Below, piece after piece: positions 1 through 6,934 of a stretch of DNA of 12,587 nucleotides. Position 1 is the first letter of the stretch, and every line of letters begins with the position of its first letter. The notes beneath the pieces were generated by a model. The model saw only the letters and a list, made by a program, of their open reading frames with translations. It searched no databases and was not told the origin of the DNA. The stretch comes from Clostridia bacterium (lineage in GTDB: Bacteria; Bacillota_A; Clostridia; Oscillospirales; Butyricicoccaceae), in NCBI GenBank assembly GCA_017548175.1, contig JAFYMZ010000184.1, forward strand, positions 1-12,587, read 5' to 3'. A program made the position numbers and the translations under genes.

Positions 1-383
1 ATCAAGGCCAAGGAATCGCTGTGGGTACCTGCCAGCGTTTTGGGCAGCATCTCACTGACGAAGAAAACCACCACGGTGGTGACCACAGTGGTGATCGCCA
101 CTGAGCCGGCGCCCCACAGCCGCTGGGCCAACAGGGTTGCCAACGATGCGGTGCCGATGTGCATGATGTTATTACCCACCAGAATGGAAGACAGTGCTTC
201 TTCAAAGTTTTCGGTGATGTAAAGTGCGGTCTTTGCTTTTTGATTGCCGTCATCTGCCTTGTTTTGCAGACGGACGCGGTTCGCACTGGCAAAGGCCGTT
301 TCGGCAGCGGCAAAATAACCACCGCCAAGGATGAGCAGAAGCAGAAAGATGTATAAGGTCCAACTACTACTGTCCATGGACAT
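1..383 (-). CDS. CNNM/CorC (HlyC-type, DUF21) membrane transporter, N-terminal part
   Basis: Partial gene on the minus strand; the window ends after 127 codons. The translation opens MSMDSSSWTLYIFLLLLILG, a hydrophobic first membrane segment, followed by AAAETAFASANRVR (about residues 25-38), ILVGNNIMHIG (about 70-80), a second hydrophobic stretch rich in Val/Thr, and SEMLPKTLA. These are hallmark motifs of the DUF21/CNNM membrane domain, which in full-length members is followed by CBS and CorC_HlyC domains (outside the window). Family members are linked to Mg2+/Co2+ efflux or homeostasis; 'hemolysin' is a legacy name. Start: ATG at 383 lies 5 nt after AAAGGAG (389-395); a second in-frame ATG at 377 would give 11 nt spacing and is also possible. 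The gene diverges from the arg operon. The family assignment is firm; the exact substrate is unknown. Confidence 0.85.
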   Translation of the reverse strand, partial: MSMDSSSWTLYIFLLLLILGGGYFAAAETAFASANRVRLQNKADDGNQKAKTALYITENFEEALSSILVGNNIMHIGTASLATLLAQRLWGAGSVAITTVVTTVVVFFVSEMLPKTLAGTHSDSLAL

Positions 384-416
384 AACCACTCCTTTATTAT
401 ATATGTATACTAAATT

Positions 417-445
417 ATCATATCATAGGGAAAGAGGAAAGTAAA
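417..445 (-). promoter_or_regulatory. Promoter for the CNNM-family gene
   Basis: On the minus strand TTTACT (445-440) and TATGAT (422-417) are separated by exactly 17 nt. This predicts a start near 410 and a leader of roughly 27 nt before the ATG at 383. Seen by eye only; the region is AT-rich, so other -10-like hexamers exist nearby. Confidence 0.5.
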
Positions 446-620
446 GAAGATTGATAAAAAAGAAATTATGCATAAAAATAGTGAATATACGCATAAAAAA
501 TTGCGAGTATGCTGGCTGAAATCCCGGCGCCGAGGTAGATTTGCAAAGGAATTTGGGGAATTTGCACGGATATGCTGGAAGGCTTTTACTGGAAAACGGG
601 AAATTTTGTTGAGGTTGCCT

Positions 621-638
621 ATTGCATTTTAATACATG
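621..638. promoter_or_regulatory. ARG box 1 (ArgR/AhrC operator)
   Basis: The core TGCATTTTAATACA (623-636) matches every fixed position of the ARG-box core TGNATWWWWATNCA, as I recall the consensus. It covers the -35 hexamer of the arg promoter. In this family the hexameric ArgR/AhrC protein binds pairs of such boxes when arginine is present and blocks transcription. The regulator gene itself is not in the window. Confidence 0.65.
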
Positions 639-650
639 TTGGTGTATAAA
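622..650 (+). promoter_or_regulatory. Promoter of the argGHF operon
   Basis: TTGCAT (622-627) and TATAAA (645-650) are separated by 17 nt, a good sigma-A-type promoter. Transcription would begin near 657, leaving about 50 nt of leader before argG. Both hexamers lie inside ARG-box-like sequences, which implies arginine repression. Confidence 0.6.
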
Positions 651-658
651 TATGTTAT
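641..658. promoter_or_regulatory. ARG box 2 (weaker, tandem)
   Basis: The core TGTATAAATATGTT (643-656) matches the ARG-box core except at the last CA, read here as TT. It begins 20 bp after box 1, so the two 18-bp boxes are 2 bp apart, the tandem arrangement typical of arginine operators. It covers the -10 hexamer. It is convincing mainly because of its spacing from box 1. Confidence 0.5.
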
Positions 659-693
659 TGTAAATTTAGAATGCATGAGTTATATTGCGTTTT

Positions 694-698
694 GGAGG
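694..698 (+). promoter_or_regulatory. Ribosome binding site fixing the argG start
   Basis: GGAGG lies 8 nt before the ATG at 707. An in-frame ATG at 671 has no such site, so 707 is the start. Confidence 0.85.
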
Positions 699-706
699 TA
701 TTTATT

Positions 707-1936
707 ATGGATAAGAGCAAGATCAAGAAAGTCGTACTGGCCTATTCCGGCGGTCTGGACACTTCTGTTATCATTCCTTGGCTGAAGGAAAACTACAATA
801 ATCCCGAGATCATCGCCGTTTCCGGTGACGTTGGTCAGGCTGACGAGCTGGAAGGCCTGGAAGAGAAGGCTCTGAAGAGCGGCGCTGCCAAGCTGTACAT
901 CGAAGACCTGAAGAAGGAATTCGTCGAAGAGTACATCTTCCCCACCCTGAAGGCTGGCGCAAAGTACGAAGACTATCTGATGGGCACCGCTTTCGCACGT
1001 CCCATCATCGGTAAGCGTCTGGCCGAGATCGCTGTCCGTGAAGGCGCTGACGCCATCGTGTACGGCTGCACCGGTAAGGGCAACGACCAGGTTCGTTTCG
1101 AACTGGCTGTAAAGTCCGTCGCTCCCACCATGGCAATCATCGCTCCCTGGCGTGAGTGGGACATCAAGTCCCGTGACGAGGAGATCGACTATGCAGAGGC
1201 TCACAACGTGCCCCTGAAGATCACCCGTGAGACCAACTACTCCAAGGATAAGAACCTGTGGCACCTGAGCCACGAGGGTCTGGATCTGGAGGATCCCGCC
1301 AATGAGCCCACCTATAACAAGCCCGGCTTCCTGGAGATGGGTGTATCTCCCGAGCAGGCTCCCGACGAGCCCACCTATGTGACCATCGGCTTTGAGAAGG
1401 GTGTTCCCGTTTCCGTCAACGGCGAGAAGATGGACGGCGTCGAGCTGATCCAGACTCTGAACAAGATCGGCGGTGCCAACGGCATCGGTCTGCTGGACAT
1501 CGTGGAAAACCGTCTGGTGGGCATGAAGTCCCGCGGCGTTTACGAGACTCCCGGCGGCGCCATCCTGTACAAGGCGCACGACGTGCTGGAGACCATCACG
1601 CTGGACCGCGACACCATGCACTACAAGGCTCTGGTTGCCCAGAAGTTTGCGGAACTGGTTTACTTCGGCCAGTGGTACACCCCCCTGCGTGCTTCTCTGT
1701 CCGCTTTCGTGGATGAGACCCAGAAGTGTGTGACCGGTGAAGTCAAGCTGAAGCTGTACAAGGGCAACATGATCAACGCAGGCGTCACCTCTCCCTACTC
1801 CCTGTACGATGCCGAGATCGCTTCCTTCGGCGATGATGACGGTGTCTACGATCAGGCTGAGGCTGCCGGCTTCATCAACCTGTTCGGTCTGCCCATCAAG
1901 GTACAGGCTCAGGTTAACGCAAAGAACAAGAAATAA
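707..1936 (+). CDS. argG: Argininosuccinate synthase
   Basis: Joins citrulline and aspartate with ATP to give argininosuccinate, AMP and PPi, the second-last step of arginine synthesis in the cytoplasm. The product is 409 aa, normal for the family. The ATP pyrophosphatase loop AYSGGLDTS is at residues 12-20, and [14 protein letters not shown], a strongly conserved argininosuccinate synthase segment, at 119-132. The motif [11 protein letters not shown] and the following LSHEG region are also family-typical. The start is the ATG at 707, with GGAGG 8 nt upstream, rather than the in-frame ATG at 671. First gene of argGHF; its stop lies 13 nt before argH, and the argH ribosome binding site overlaps the stop. 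By eye the codons are strongly biased (Lys AAG, Leu CTG), suggesting high expression. Regulation is probably by ArgR through the upstream boxes. Confidence 0.97.
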   Translation: MDKSKIKKVVLAYSGGLDTSVIIPWLKENYNNPEIIAVSGDVGQADELEGLEEKALKSGAAKLYIEDLKKEFVEEYIFPTLKAGAKYEDYLMGTAFARPIIGKRLAEIAVREGADAIVYGCTGKGNDQVRFELAVKSVAPTMAIIAPWREWDIKSRDEEIDYAEAHNVPLKITRETNYSKDKNLWHLSHEGLDLEDPANEPTYNKPGFLEMGVSPEQAPDEPTYVTIGFEKGVPVSVNGEKMDGVELIQTLNKIGGANGIGLLDIVENRLVGMKSRGVYETPGGAILYKAHDVLETITLDRDTMHYKALVAQKFAELVYFGQWYTPLRASLSAFVDETQKCVTGEVKLKLYKGNMINAGVTSPYSLYDAEIASFGDDDGVYDQAEAAGFINLFGLPIKVQAQVNAKNKK

Positions 1937-1949
1937 GAGGTTTTATTCT

Positions 1950-3338
1950 ATGAAAAAGCTGTGGGCCGGCCGGGCCACCGAACAGGTGGACGCCATCGCC
2001 GATGACTTTAATTCTTCCATTCGGGTAGACAGCAAAATGTTCCGGCAGGATATTCAGGGCAGCATTGCCCATTCTGCCATGCTGGCCAAGTGCGGCATTA
2101 TTACGCCTGAAGAAGGCGCCGAACTGGGTGCCGGCCTGCGGCAGATCGCCGCGGATATCGAGAGCGGTGCGCTGGAAATCGACCCCAAGGCCGAAGATAT
2201 CCACACCTTTGTGGAAAGCGTGCTGACTGCCCGTCTGGGCGATGTGGGCAAGAAATTGCACACCGGCCGCAGCCGTAACGATCAGGTGGCCACCGATACC
2301 CGTCTGTATCTGAAGGTGCAGGCAGAGGAGACCGTGGCCCTGATTGTGGATCTGATCGATGCCATCGTGGAGCAGGCAGAAGCAAATGCCAGCACCGTGA
2401 TGCCCGGTTATACCCATCTGCAGCGGGCACAGCCCATTACCTTCGGCCATCATCTGTTGGCCTACGGTATGATGCTGCAGCGTGATGTTGGCAGACTGCA
2501 GGATGCCGTCAAGCGGATGGATGTGTCCCCGCTGGGCTGCGCCGCACTGGCCGGCACCACCTATCCCATCGACCGCGCGATGACTGCCGAGGCACTGGGC
2601 TTCTCCGGCGGCTATGCGCTGAATAGTTTGGACGGCGTGTCCGACCGTGACTTCTGCGTGGAACTGACTGCGGCACTGAGCCTGCTGATGACCCACCTGT
2701 CCCGTTTCAGCGAAGAGATCATCCTGTGGTCCAGCTGGGAGTTCCAGTTTGTAGAACTGAGCGACGCATACACCACCGGCTCTTCCATTATGCCGCAGAA
2801 GAAGAACTCTGATATGGCGGAACTGGTGCGCGGCAAGACCGGCCGTGTCTACGGCCATCTGATGGGCGCACTGACCATGCTGAAGGGTCTGCCCCTGGCC
2901 TATAATAAGGATATGCAGGAAGACAAGGAGGGCGTGTTTGACGCCTTTGAGACTGCACAGATGTGTCTGCAGGTCTTTGCTCCCATGCTGCGTACCATGA
3001 AGGTCAAAGGTGACAAGATGCTGCAGGCTGCCAAGGGCGGCTTCATCAACGCCACCGACTTGGCGGATTACCTGACCAAGAAGGGTATGCCTTTCCGTTC
3101 TGCTTATCAGATCACCGGTATTCTGGTGGCGCGCTGCATCAGCGAGGGCACCACGCTGGATGCCCTGCCGCTGGAAGTATTCCAGAGCTATTCGCCCCTG
3201 TTCGAGGCCGATCTGTATGACGAGATCGCCTTGCTGACCTGCGTCGAGAAGCGCACCTCTGCCGGCGGTACCGGTCTGGAGTCTGTTAAGACTCAGATCG
3301 CATATCTGCGGGACTTTTGCGCAAAGTTCGCAGAATAA
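1950..3338 (+). CDS. argH: Argininosuccinate lyase
   Basis: Splits argininosuccinate into arginine and fumarate, the last step of arginine synthesis. It is a fumarase/aspartase superfamily enzyme that works as a homotetramer. The product is 462 aa, normal length. Motifs in order: KLWAGRAT at the N-terminus (family-typical), HTGRSRNDQ (104-112), MPGYTHLQRAQP (151-162, with the conserved TxH histidine at 156), and the superfamily signature GSSIMPQKKNSD (277-288) carrying the catalytic serine. The start at 1950 gives the expected N-terminus MKKLWAGR and has AGAGG (1936-1940) 9 nt upstream. An upstream in-frame extension from 1809 overlaps argG and is not family-like. Co-transcribed with argG and argF; 24 nt separate its stop from the argF start. 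Confidence 0.97.
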   Translation: MKKLWAGRATEQVDAIADDFNSSIRVDSKMFRQDIQGSIAHSAMLAKCGIITPEEGAELGAGLRQIAADIESGALEIDPKAEDIHTFVESVLTARLGDVGKKLHTGRSRNDQVATDTRLYLKVQAEETVALIVDLIDAIVEQAEANASTVMPGYTHLQRAQPITFGHHLLAYGMMLQRDVGRLQDAVKRMDVSPLGCAALAGTTYPIDRAMTAEALGFSGGYALNSLDGVSDRDFCVELTAALSLLMTHLSRFSEEIILWSSWEFQFVELSDAYTTGSSIMPQKKNSDMAELVRGKTGRVYGHLMGALTMLKGLPLAYNKDMQEDKEGVFDAFETAQMCLQVFAPMLRTMKVKGDKMLQAAKGGFINATDLADYLTKKGMPFRSAYQITGILVARCISEGTTLDALPLEVFQSYSPLFEADLYDEIALLTCVEKRTSAGGTGLESVKTQIAYLRDFCAKFAE

Positions 3339-3362
3339 TTATCTGCAAAGGAGAAGATCCCT

Positions 3363-4370
3363 ATGAAGTTTAAAGGAAGAGATTTCCTCACTCTGCTGGA
3401 TTTCACCCCGGAAGAGATCGAGGCTTTGGTCAATCAGGCAGGACATCTGAAGGCACTGAAGCGTGCCGGTGTACCGCACCGTTATTGCGAAGGCAAGAAC
3501 ATTGCCCTGATTTTTGAAAAGACCAGCACCCGTACCCGCTGCAGCTTTGAAGTTGCGGCACACGACCTGGGCATGGGTTCTACGTTCCTGGATGTCAGCA
3601 GCTCTCAGGTTGGTACCAAAGAGAGCATTGCTGACAGCGCACGCGTACTGGGCCGTATGTATGACGGCATCGAGTACCGCGGCTACGGACAGGAGATCGT
3701 GGAGGAACTGGCCAAGTATTCTCCCGCACCCGTGTGGAACGGTCTGACCAACGAGTATCATCCCACTCAGATCATTGCAGACCTGCTCACCGTCAAGGAG
3801 CAGTTCGGCAAGCTGCGGGGCATCAAGCTGGTATATCTGGGCGACGCCCGTTATAACATGGGTAACTCCCTGATGATCGGCTGCGCCAAGATGGGCATGC
3901 ATTTTGTGGCCGCTTCTCCCAAGGAGTACTTCCCCGAGGAGCATCTGATCGAGAAGTGCAAGGAAATTGCTGCCGAAACCGGCGCAATTCTGGAGTTTAC
4001 CGAGGATCCCAAGGCTGCCGTGGTGGATGCAGATGTGCTGTACACCGACGTTTGGGTCTCTATGGGCGAGCCCACCGAAGTGTGGGAAAAGCGCATTTGG
4101 CAGATGTTGCCTTATCAGGTAGACAGCGAGAAGATGGCGTTGGCCAAGCCCGGCGCTAAGTTCATGCACTGCCTGCCCGCTTACCACGACAAAAAGACCA
4201 AAGTGGGCAAGAACATTTGCGACACCTTTGGCCTGAATGAACTGGAAGTCACCAACGAGGTCTTCGAGAGCGAGGCTTCCGTGGTCTTTGAAGAGGCTGA
4301 AAACCGCATGCACGCCATCAAGGCCATTATGATGGCCACCCTGCTGGACGTGGATATTGCGGATCTGTAA
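3363..4370 (+). CDS. argF: Ornithine carbamoyltransferase
   Basis: Makes citrulline and phosphate from ornithine and carbamoyl phosphate, supplying argG. The 335-aa product has the normal trimeric OTCase length. The carbamoyl phosphate loop STRTR is at 55-59 and HPTQ at 133-136, with YLGDARYNMGNS following at 158-169. The ornithine loop DVWVSMGE is at 229-236 and the HCLP motif at 269-272. Ribosome binding site AAAGGAG (3347-3353) lies 9 nt before the ATG. Last gene of argGHF, closed by a strong terminator at 4385-4420. The symbol argF (anabolic) rather than arcB (catabolic) is inferred from the operon: argG and argH sit beside it and no arcA or arcC is present. Carbamoyl phosphate synthase and the ornithine genes lie elsewhere. 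Confidence 0.95.
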   Translation: MKFKGRDFLTLLDFTPEEIEALVNQAGHLKALKRAGVPHRYCEGKNIALIFEKTSTRTRCSFEVAAHDLGMGSTFLDVSSSQVGTKESIADSARVLGRMYDGIEYRGYGQEIVEELAKYSPAPVWNGLTNEYHPTQIIADLLTVKEQFGKLRGIKLVYLGDARYNMGNSLMIGCAKMGMHFVAASPKEYFPEEHLIEKCKEIAAETGAILEFTEDPKAAVVDADVLYTDVWVSMGEPTEVWEKRIWQMLPYQVDSEKMALAKPGAKFMHCLPAYHDKKTKVGKNICDTFGLNELEVTNEVFESEASVVFEEAENRMHAIKAIMMATLLDVDIADL

Positions 4371-4384
4371 GAACAATCTATGAT

Positions 4385-4420
4385 AAAAGGGGAGGCCGAT
4401 GTGTCGGCTTCCCCTTTTTT
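4385..4420 (+). terminator. Rho-independent terminator of argGHF
   Basis: A 15-bp stem (4385-4399 with 4404-4418, one G:U pair) with loop TGTG runs into TTTTTT (4415-4420). It starts 14 nt after the argF stop. Confidence 0.9.
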
Positions 4421-4424
4421 ACGT

Positions 4425-4457
4425 AAAAAACACACCGGAACATCCGGTGTGTTTTTG
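4425..4457 (-). terminator. Terminator of the hflX-yigZ transcript (possibly bidirectional)
   Basis: AAAAACACACCGGA (4426-4439) pairs with TCCGGTGTGTTTTT (4443-4456) around loop ACA. On the minus strand the stem is followed by a run of T, and it sits 2 nt after the yigZ stop. The T run on the plus strand means it could also back up the argF terminator. Confidence 0.85.
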
Positions 4458-4459
4458 TA

Positions 4460-5089
4460 TTATCCGATTCGTTTGGGCAGGCGCATATCGCCGGTGTGGC
4501 GGGGGGACAGGCGGCCGCGACTCAGGTCAGTGAGACGCTGGCACAGGGCATCCTTTTGCTCGGCAGGCAGTGCCACGGTGACCATAATGTCTGCACCGTA
4601 CTCGGCGTGCTTTTCCTCTGCCTCGAAATCGGGCAGCAGCTTGCGTACCGGGTCGTACAGGTCATAGGGGCAGCGCAGCTCCAGCAGGGAGAAGGGGACC
4701 ATCTCGGCAATGCCGGCAGCATCCAGCGCGATTTTGGCGGCGTGGCTGTAAGCACGCACCAAACCGCCGGCGCCCAGCAGCGTACCGCCGAAATATCGGG
4801 TGGTAACGCAGAGGACATTGCACACGCCTTCTTTTTTCAGCACCTCGAGGGTGGGCATCCCGCTGGTACCCTGAGGCTCGCCGTCATCGGAAAAGCGCAT
4901 GACACCGTTTTCCAGAATGTAGGCGTAGACATTATGAGTGGCATCCCAGTACTTCTTCTGCAGGGCGCGGATCTGCTCCTGCGCTTCTTCTGCCGTGGAA
5001 ACGGGGAAGATCTGGCCGATGAAGCGGGATTTTTTCTCTACGTACTCGGCAACGCCGGGGCCGTAGGGAACCTTAATACTCTTCTCCAT
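4460..5089 (-). CDS. yigZ: YigZ/IMPACT family protein
   Basis: 209 aa. The N-terminal UPF0029/IMPACT domain (about 1-125) shows the family motifs KKSRFIG (19-25), HNVYAY, DGEPQGTSG (69-77) and RYFGGTLLGAGGLVRAY (98-114). A shorter C-terminal domain (about 130-200) fits the DUF1949 (EF-G-like fold) position. The family is related to eukaryotic IMPACT, a regulator of translation through GCN2; the bacterial role is not well defined, though a link to translation or nucleotide binding is often suggested. The start ATG has GGAGG 6 nt upstream, inside the end of hflX. The two genes overlap by 17 nt, so translation is probably coupled. Last gene of its transcript, with a terminator just after the stop. 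The symbol follows the E. coli name; no biochemical activity is claimed. Confidence 0.92.
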   Translation of the reverse strand: MEKSIKVPYGPGVAEYVEKKSRFIGQIFPVSTAEEAQEQIRALQKKYWDATHNVYAYILENGVMRFSDDGEPQGTSGMPTLEVLKKEGVCNVLCVTTRYFGGTLLGAGGLVRAYSHAAKIALDAAGIAEMVPFSLLELRCPYDLYDPVRKLLPDFEAEEKHAEYGADIMVTVALPAEQKDALCQRLTDLSRGRLSPRHTGDMRLPKRIG

Positions 5090-6371
5090 CGGTCTCCTCC
5101 GCAGGCAGATAGGGCTTCAGGCGGCCGTACAGTTTGGCATCGCAGATGGCTTCTACTTCGATGCCCTCGGCCAGATATTCGGCCTTCTTGACGTTGGCAT
5201 CGCGGTACAGCTGATCCAGCATACCGGCGGCGCTGTAGGGCAGGATGAAGTTGACGTGATGCATCTTTTCGGACAGGATACCGCAGATGCGCTGCACCAG
5301 CGCGTCCAAGCCGATGCCCTTCAGGGCAGAGCAATACATGGCGTCGGTCTGGCGGGGCAGGCGGATCTCGGGTACCAGATCGGCCTTGTTGAAGACCATA
5401 ATGCGAGGCGTTTCGCCTGCGCCCAGCTCTTCGATCAGCTGATCGACAACCTCTGCATGCAGGGGCCAATTTTCATTGGAGCAGTCCACCACGTGTACCA
5501 GAATGTCGGCATAGACCAGTTCTTCCAGCGTAGCGCGGAAGGCGTCTACCAGATGGTGGGGCAGCTTGCGGATGAAACCGACGGTGTCGGAGATCAGCAC
5601 ATCGCCCACCTCTTTGGTGGAGAGGGTCTTGGTAGTGGGATCCAGGGTATCAAACAGGCGGTTGTTGGCGTGAACGCCTGCGCCGGTGAGACTGTTCAGC
5701 AGGGTGGACTTGCCGGCATTGGTATAGCCAACGATACAGACCAGCGGTACTTCGCTCTTCTGGCGCTTGCTGCGCTGGACGGCGCGGATGCGCTTGACAT
5801 CCTCGATCTCTTCCTGCAGCTTCTGGATCTTGCGGCGAATGTGACGGCGGTCGGTTTCCAACTGGGTTTCACCGGGACCACGGGTACCGATGGGGCTGCT
5901 GCCGCCTGCGGCGGTCTGACGCACCAGATGGGTCCACATACCGGTCAGTCGGGGCAGCAGGTACTGGTACTGGGCCAGTTCGACCTGCAGCTTACCTTCG
6001 CTGGTTTTGGCGCGATCGGCGAAAATGTCCAGAATCAGCGCGTTGCGGTCGATGACCCGGCATTTGAGGGTCTCTTCCAGCGCGCGGCCCTGAGAGGGGG
6101 AGATTTCGTTATCGAAGATGACCAGATCAATCTCATGGGCGACGATCAGTTCTGCCAGTTCTTCGCACTTACCCTCGCCGATGAAGGTGTGGGGGTCGGG
6201 CGTGTGGCGATTCTGCATAGCGCGCAGCACAGGCACGCCGCCGGCGGTCTGCACCAGTTCGTCCAGCTCGTCCATCGTTTCCGTATCGGAATTGTCAAAT
6301 CCGGCCAGGCCGGGGCAGTTCAGGCCGACGAGCAGGGCGCGGCCACGTACATCTTCACGCTTTTCCAGCAT
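5073..6371 (-). CDS. hflX: Ribosome-associated GTPase HflX
   Basis: 432 aa from the ATG at 6371. HflX is a GTPase that binds ribosomes or 50S subunits and can split stalled or hibernating 70S; some relatives give macrolide/lincosamide tolerance. Visible order: N-terminal GTP-binding-like domain (about 1-150), the HflX signature GTRGPGETQLETDRR (162-176), a helical arm rich in Lys/Arg/Glu (about 177-205), then the G domain with G1 GYTNAGKS (215-222), G3 DTVGF (262-266), G4 NKAD (328-331) and G5 SAL (348-350), and a short C-terminal domain (about 372-421). Start: a GTG at 6383 is in frame but abuts the AAAAGG sequence, so the ATG at 6371 (11 nt after AAGG) is preferred. No promoter was seen just upstream, so transcription probably reads through from rpmE past the hairpins at 6406-6476. 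Confidence 0.95.
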   Translation of the reverse strand: MLEKREDVRGRALLVGLNCPGLAGFDNSDTETMDELDELVQTAGGVPVLRAMQNRHTPDPHTFIGEGKCEELAELIVAHEIDLVIFDNEISPSQGRALEETLKCRVIDRNALILDIFADRAKTSEGKLQVELAQYQYLLPRLTGMWTHLVRQTAAGGSSPIGTRGPGETQLETDRRHIRRKIQKLQEEIEDVKRIRAVQRSKRQKSEVPLVCIVGYTNAGKSTLLNSLTGAGVHANNRLFDTLDPTTKTLSTKEVGDVLISDTVGFIRKLPHHLVDAFRATLEELVYADILVHVVDCSNENWPLHAEVVDQLIEELGAGETPRIMVFNKADLVPEIRLPRQTDAMYCSALKGIGLDALVQRICGILSEKMHHVNFILPYSAAGMLDQLYRDANVKKAEYLAEGIEVEAICDAKLYGRLKPYLPAEETDGEEY

Positions 6372-6405
6372 GCTATCACGCACCTTTTAATCAGGATTGG
6401 TTGAA

Positions 6406-6454
6406 TGTTTTGTTACTGGGGAGGAACCGACGGCTCCTCCCCAGTAACAAAACA
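6406..6454. repeat. Perfect 20-bp inverted repeat (large hairpin) in the hflX leader
   Basis: The arm at 6406-6425 (begins TGTTTTGTTACTGGGG) is exactly complementary to 6435-6454, with a 9-nt loop. On the minus-strand transcript it directly follows the rpmE terminator stem, and its first arm is the U-rich tail of that terminator. No T run follows the second arm, so it is not itself a normal terminator for rpmE. Confidence 0.8.
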
Positions 6455-6476
6455 AGCGGCATCCAAAGATGCCGCT
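6445..6476 (-). terminator. Terminator (possibly partial) after rpmE
   Basis: On the minus strand AGCGGCATC pairs with GATGCCGCT (6476-6468 with 6463-6455) around a 4-nt loop. It is followed by the interrupted T tract TGTTTTGTTA (6454-6445). It starts 16 nt after the rpmE stop. The broken T tract suggests incomplete termination, with hflX fed by read-through. Confidence 0.7.
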
Positions 6477-6492
6477 CGTCGTTGTGTCAAAA

Positions 6493-6696
6493 TTATTTGC
6501 CCATGTTGAAACGCTTCTTGAACCGATCGACGCGTCCGCCGGTGTCAACCAGCTTCTGCTTGCCGGTAAAGAAGGGATGGCAATTGCTGCAGATTTCCAC
6601 GCGGATGTCCTTCTTGGTGGAGCCGACCTGGAACTCGTTGCCGCAGGCACACTTGACGGTGGTCACCTCATACTTGGGATGAATACCCTCTTTCAT
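6493..6696 (-). CDS. rpmE: 50S ribosomal protein L31 (zinc-binding type)
   Basis: 67 aa, normal for L31, a small protein bridging the 50S central protuberance and the 30S head. The N-terminus [20 protein letters not shown] is near that of Bacillus RpmE, and [14 protein letters not shown] and the C-terminal [11 protein letters not shown] are equally characteristic. Four cysteines in CxC and CxxC pairs (C16, C18, C36, C39) mark the zinc-binding 'C+' form rather than the cysteine-less YtiA form made under zinc starvation. Ribosome binding site GAGGTG lies 7 nt before the ATG, with a good promoter upstream. First gene of the rpmE-hflX-yigZ series. Confidence 0.97.
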   Translation of the reverse strand: MKEGIHPKYEVTTVKCACGNEFQVGSTKKDIRVEICSNCHPFFTGKQKLVDTGGRVDRFKKRFNMGK

Positions 6697-6734
6697 TTCT
6701 TCTCACCTCGCAAACCTTACTTTTCGCACAATCC

Positions 6735-6763
6735 ATACTATCATAATAAAAGCAATAATGCAA
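6735..6763 (-). promoter_or_regulatory. Promoter of rpmE
   Basis: On the minus strand TTGCAT (6763-6758), a 17-nt spacer and TAGTAT (6740-6735). The predicted start is near 6728, about 32 nt before the ATG. Confidence 0.6.
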
Positions 6764-6836
6764 GTGTTTTTTTCAAAATATAAGCAGGTTTTTCTTGATT
6801 TTTAATTGTAAACTTTTGAAATCGGCAAAAAAAAGG

Positions 6837-6865
6837 TTGACTTTTCCCGTGTGTTCAACGATAAT
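6837..6865 (+). promoter_or_regulatory. Promoter of the membrane foldase gene
   Basis: TTGACT (6837-6842), a 17-nt spacer and GATAAT (6860-6865), each one mismatch from consensus. The predicted start near 6872 gives a leader of about 63 nt. It diverges from the rpmE promoter within the 238-bp intergenic region 6697-6934, which holds nothing else I can identify. Confidence 0.6.
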
Positions 6866-6934
6866 TATAGTGTTTGTACTATACCCTTTTTTGTGTAGCA
6901 CAGATATAGTTTATTATAAAGGATGGATTTCACA

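Larger units (their letters stand above)
384..706. other. Divergent intergenic region, no gene seen
   Basis: 323 bp between the CNNM-family gene and argG. It holds the leftward promoter (417-445), the arg promoter with its ARG boxes (621-658) and the argG leader. The middle (about 446-608) contains no convincing ORF or terminator. It does have an AT-rich stretch with the nonamer GCATAAAAA at 470-478 and again at 491-499, of unknown meaning. Confidence 0.6.

Noticed and set aside
2..328. Minus-strand 108-aa open frame
   Set aside because: It is a shadow frame; the CNNM-family frame starting at 383 carries all the recognisable motifs.
469..482. Additional ARG-box-like sequence TGCATAAAAATAGT far upstream of argG
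   Set aside because: It fails at the last two core positions, stands alone in AT-rich DNA and lies about 150 bp from the operator pair.
671..706. In-frame ATG upstream giving argG a 12-residue N-terminal extension
   Set aside because: No ribosome binding site precedes it; GGAGG sits 8 nt before the ATG at 707, which also gives the family-typical N-terminus.
1809..1949. 47-codon N-terminal extension of argH overlapping argG
   Set aside because: It is an out-of-frame reading of argG; the ATG at 1950 has its own site and yields the conserved MKKLWAGR start.
5256..6404. 382-aa open frame opposite hflX (and similar long antisense frames over argG, argF, femX and SPFH)
   Set aside because: These mirror strongly biased coding on the other strand and match no family that I recognise.
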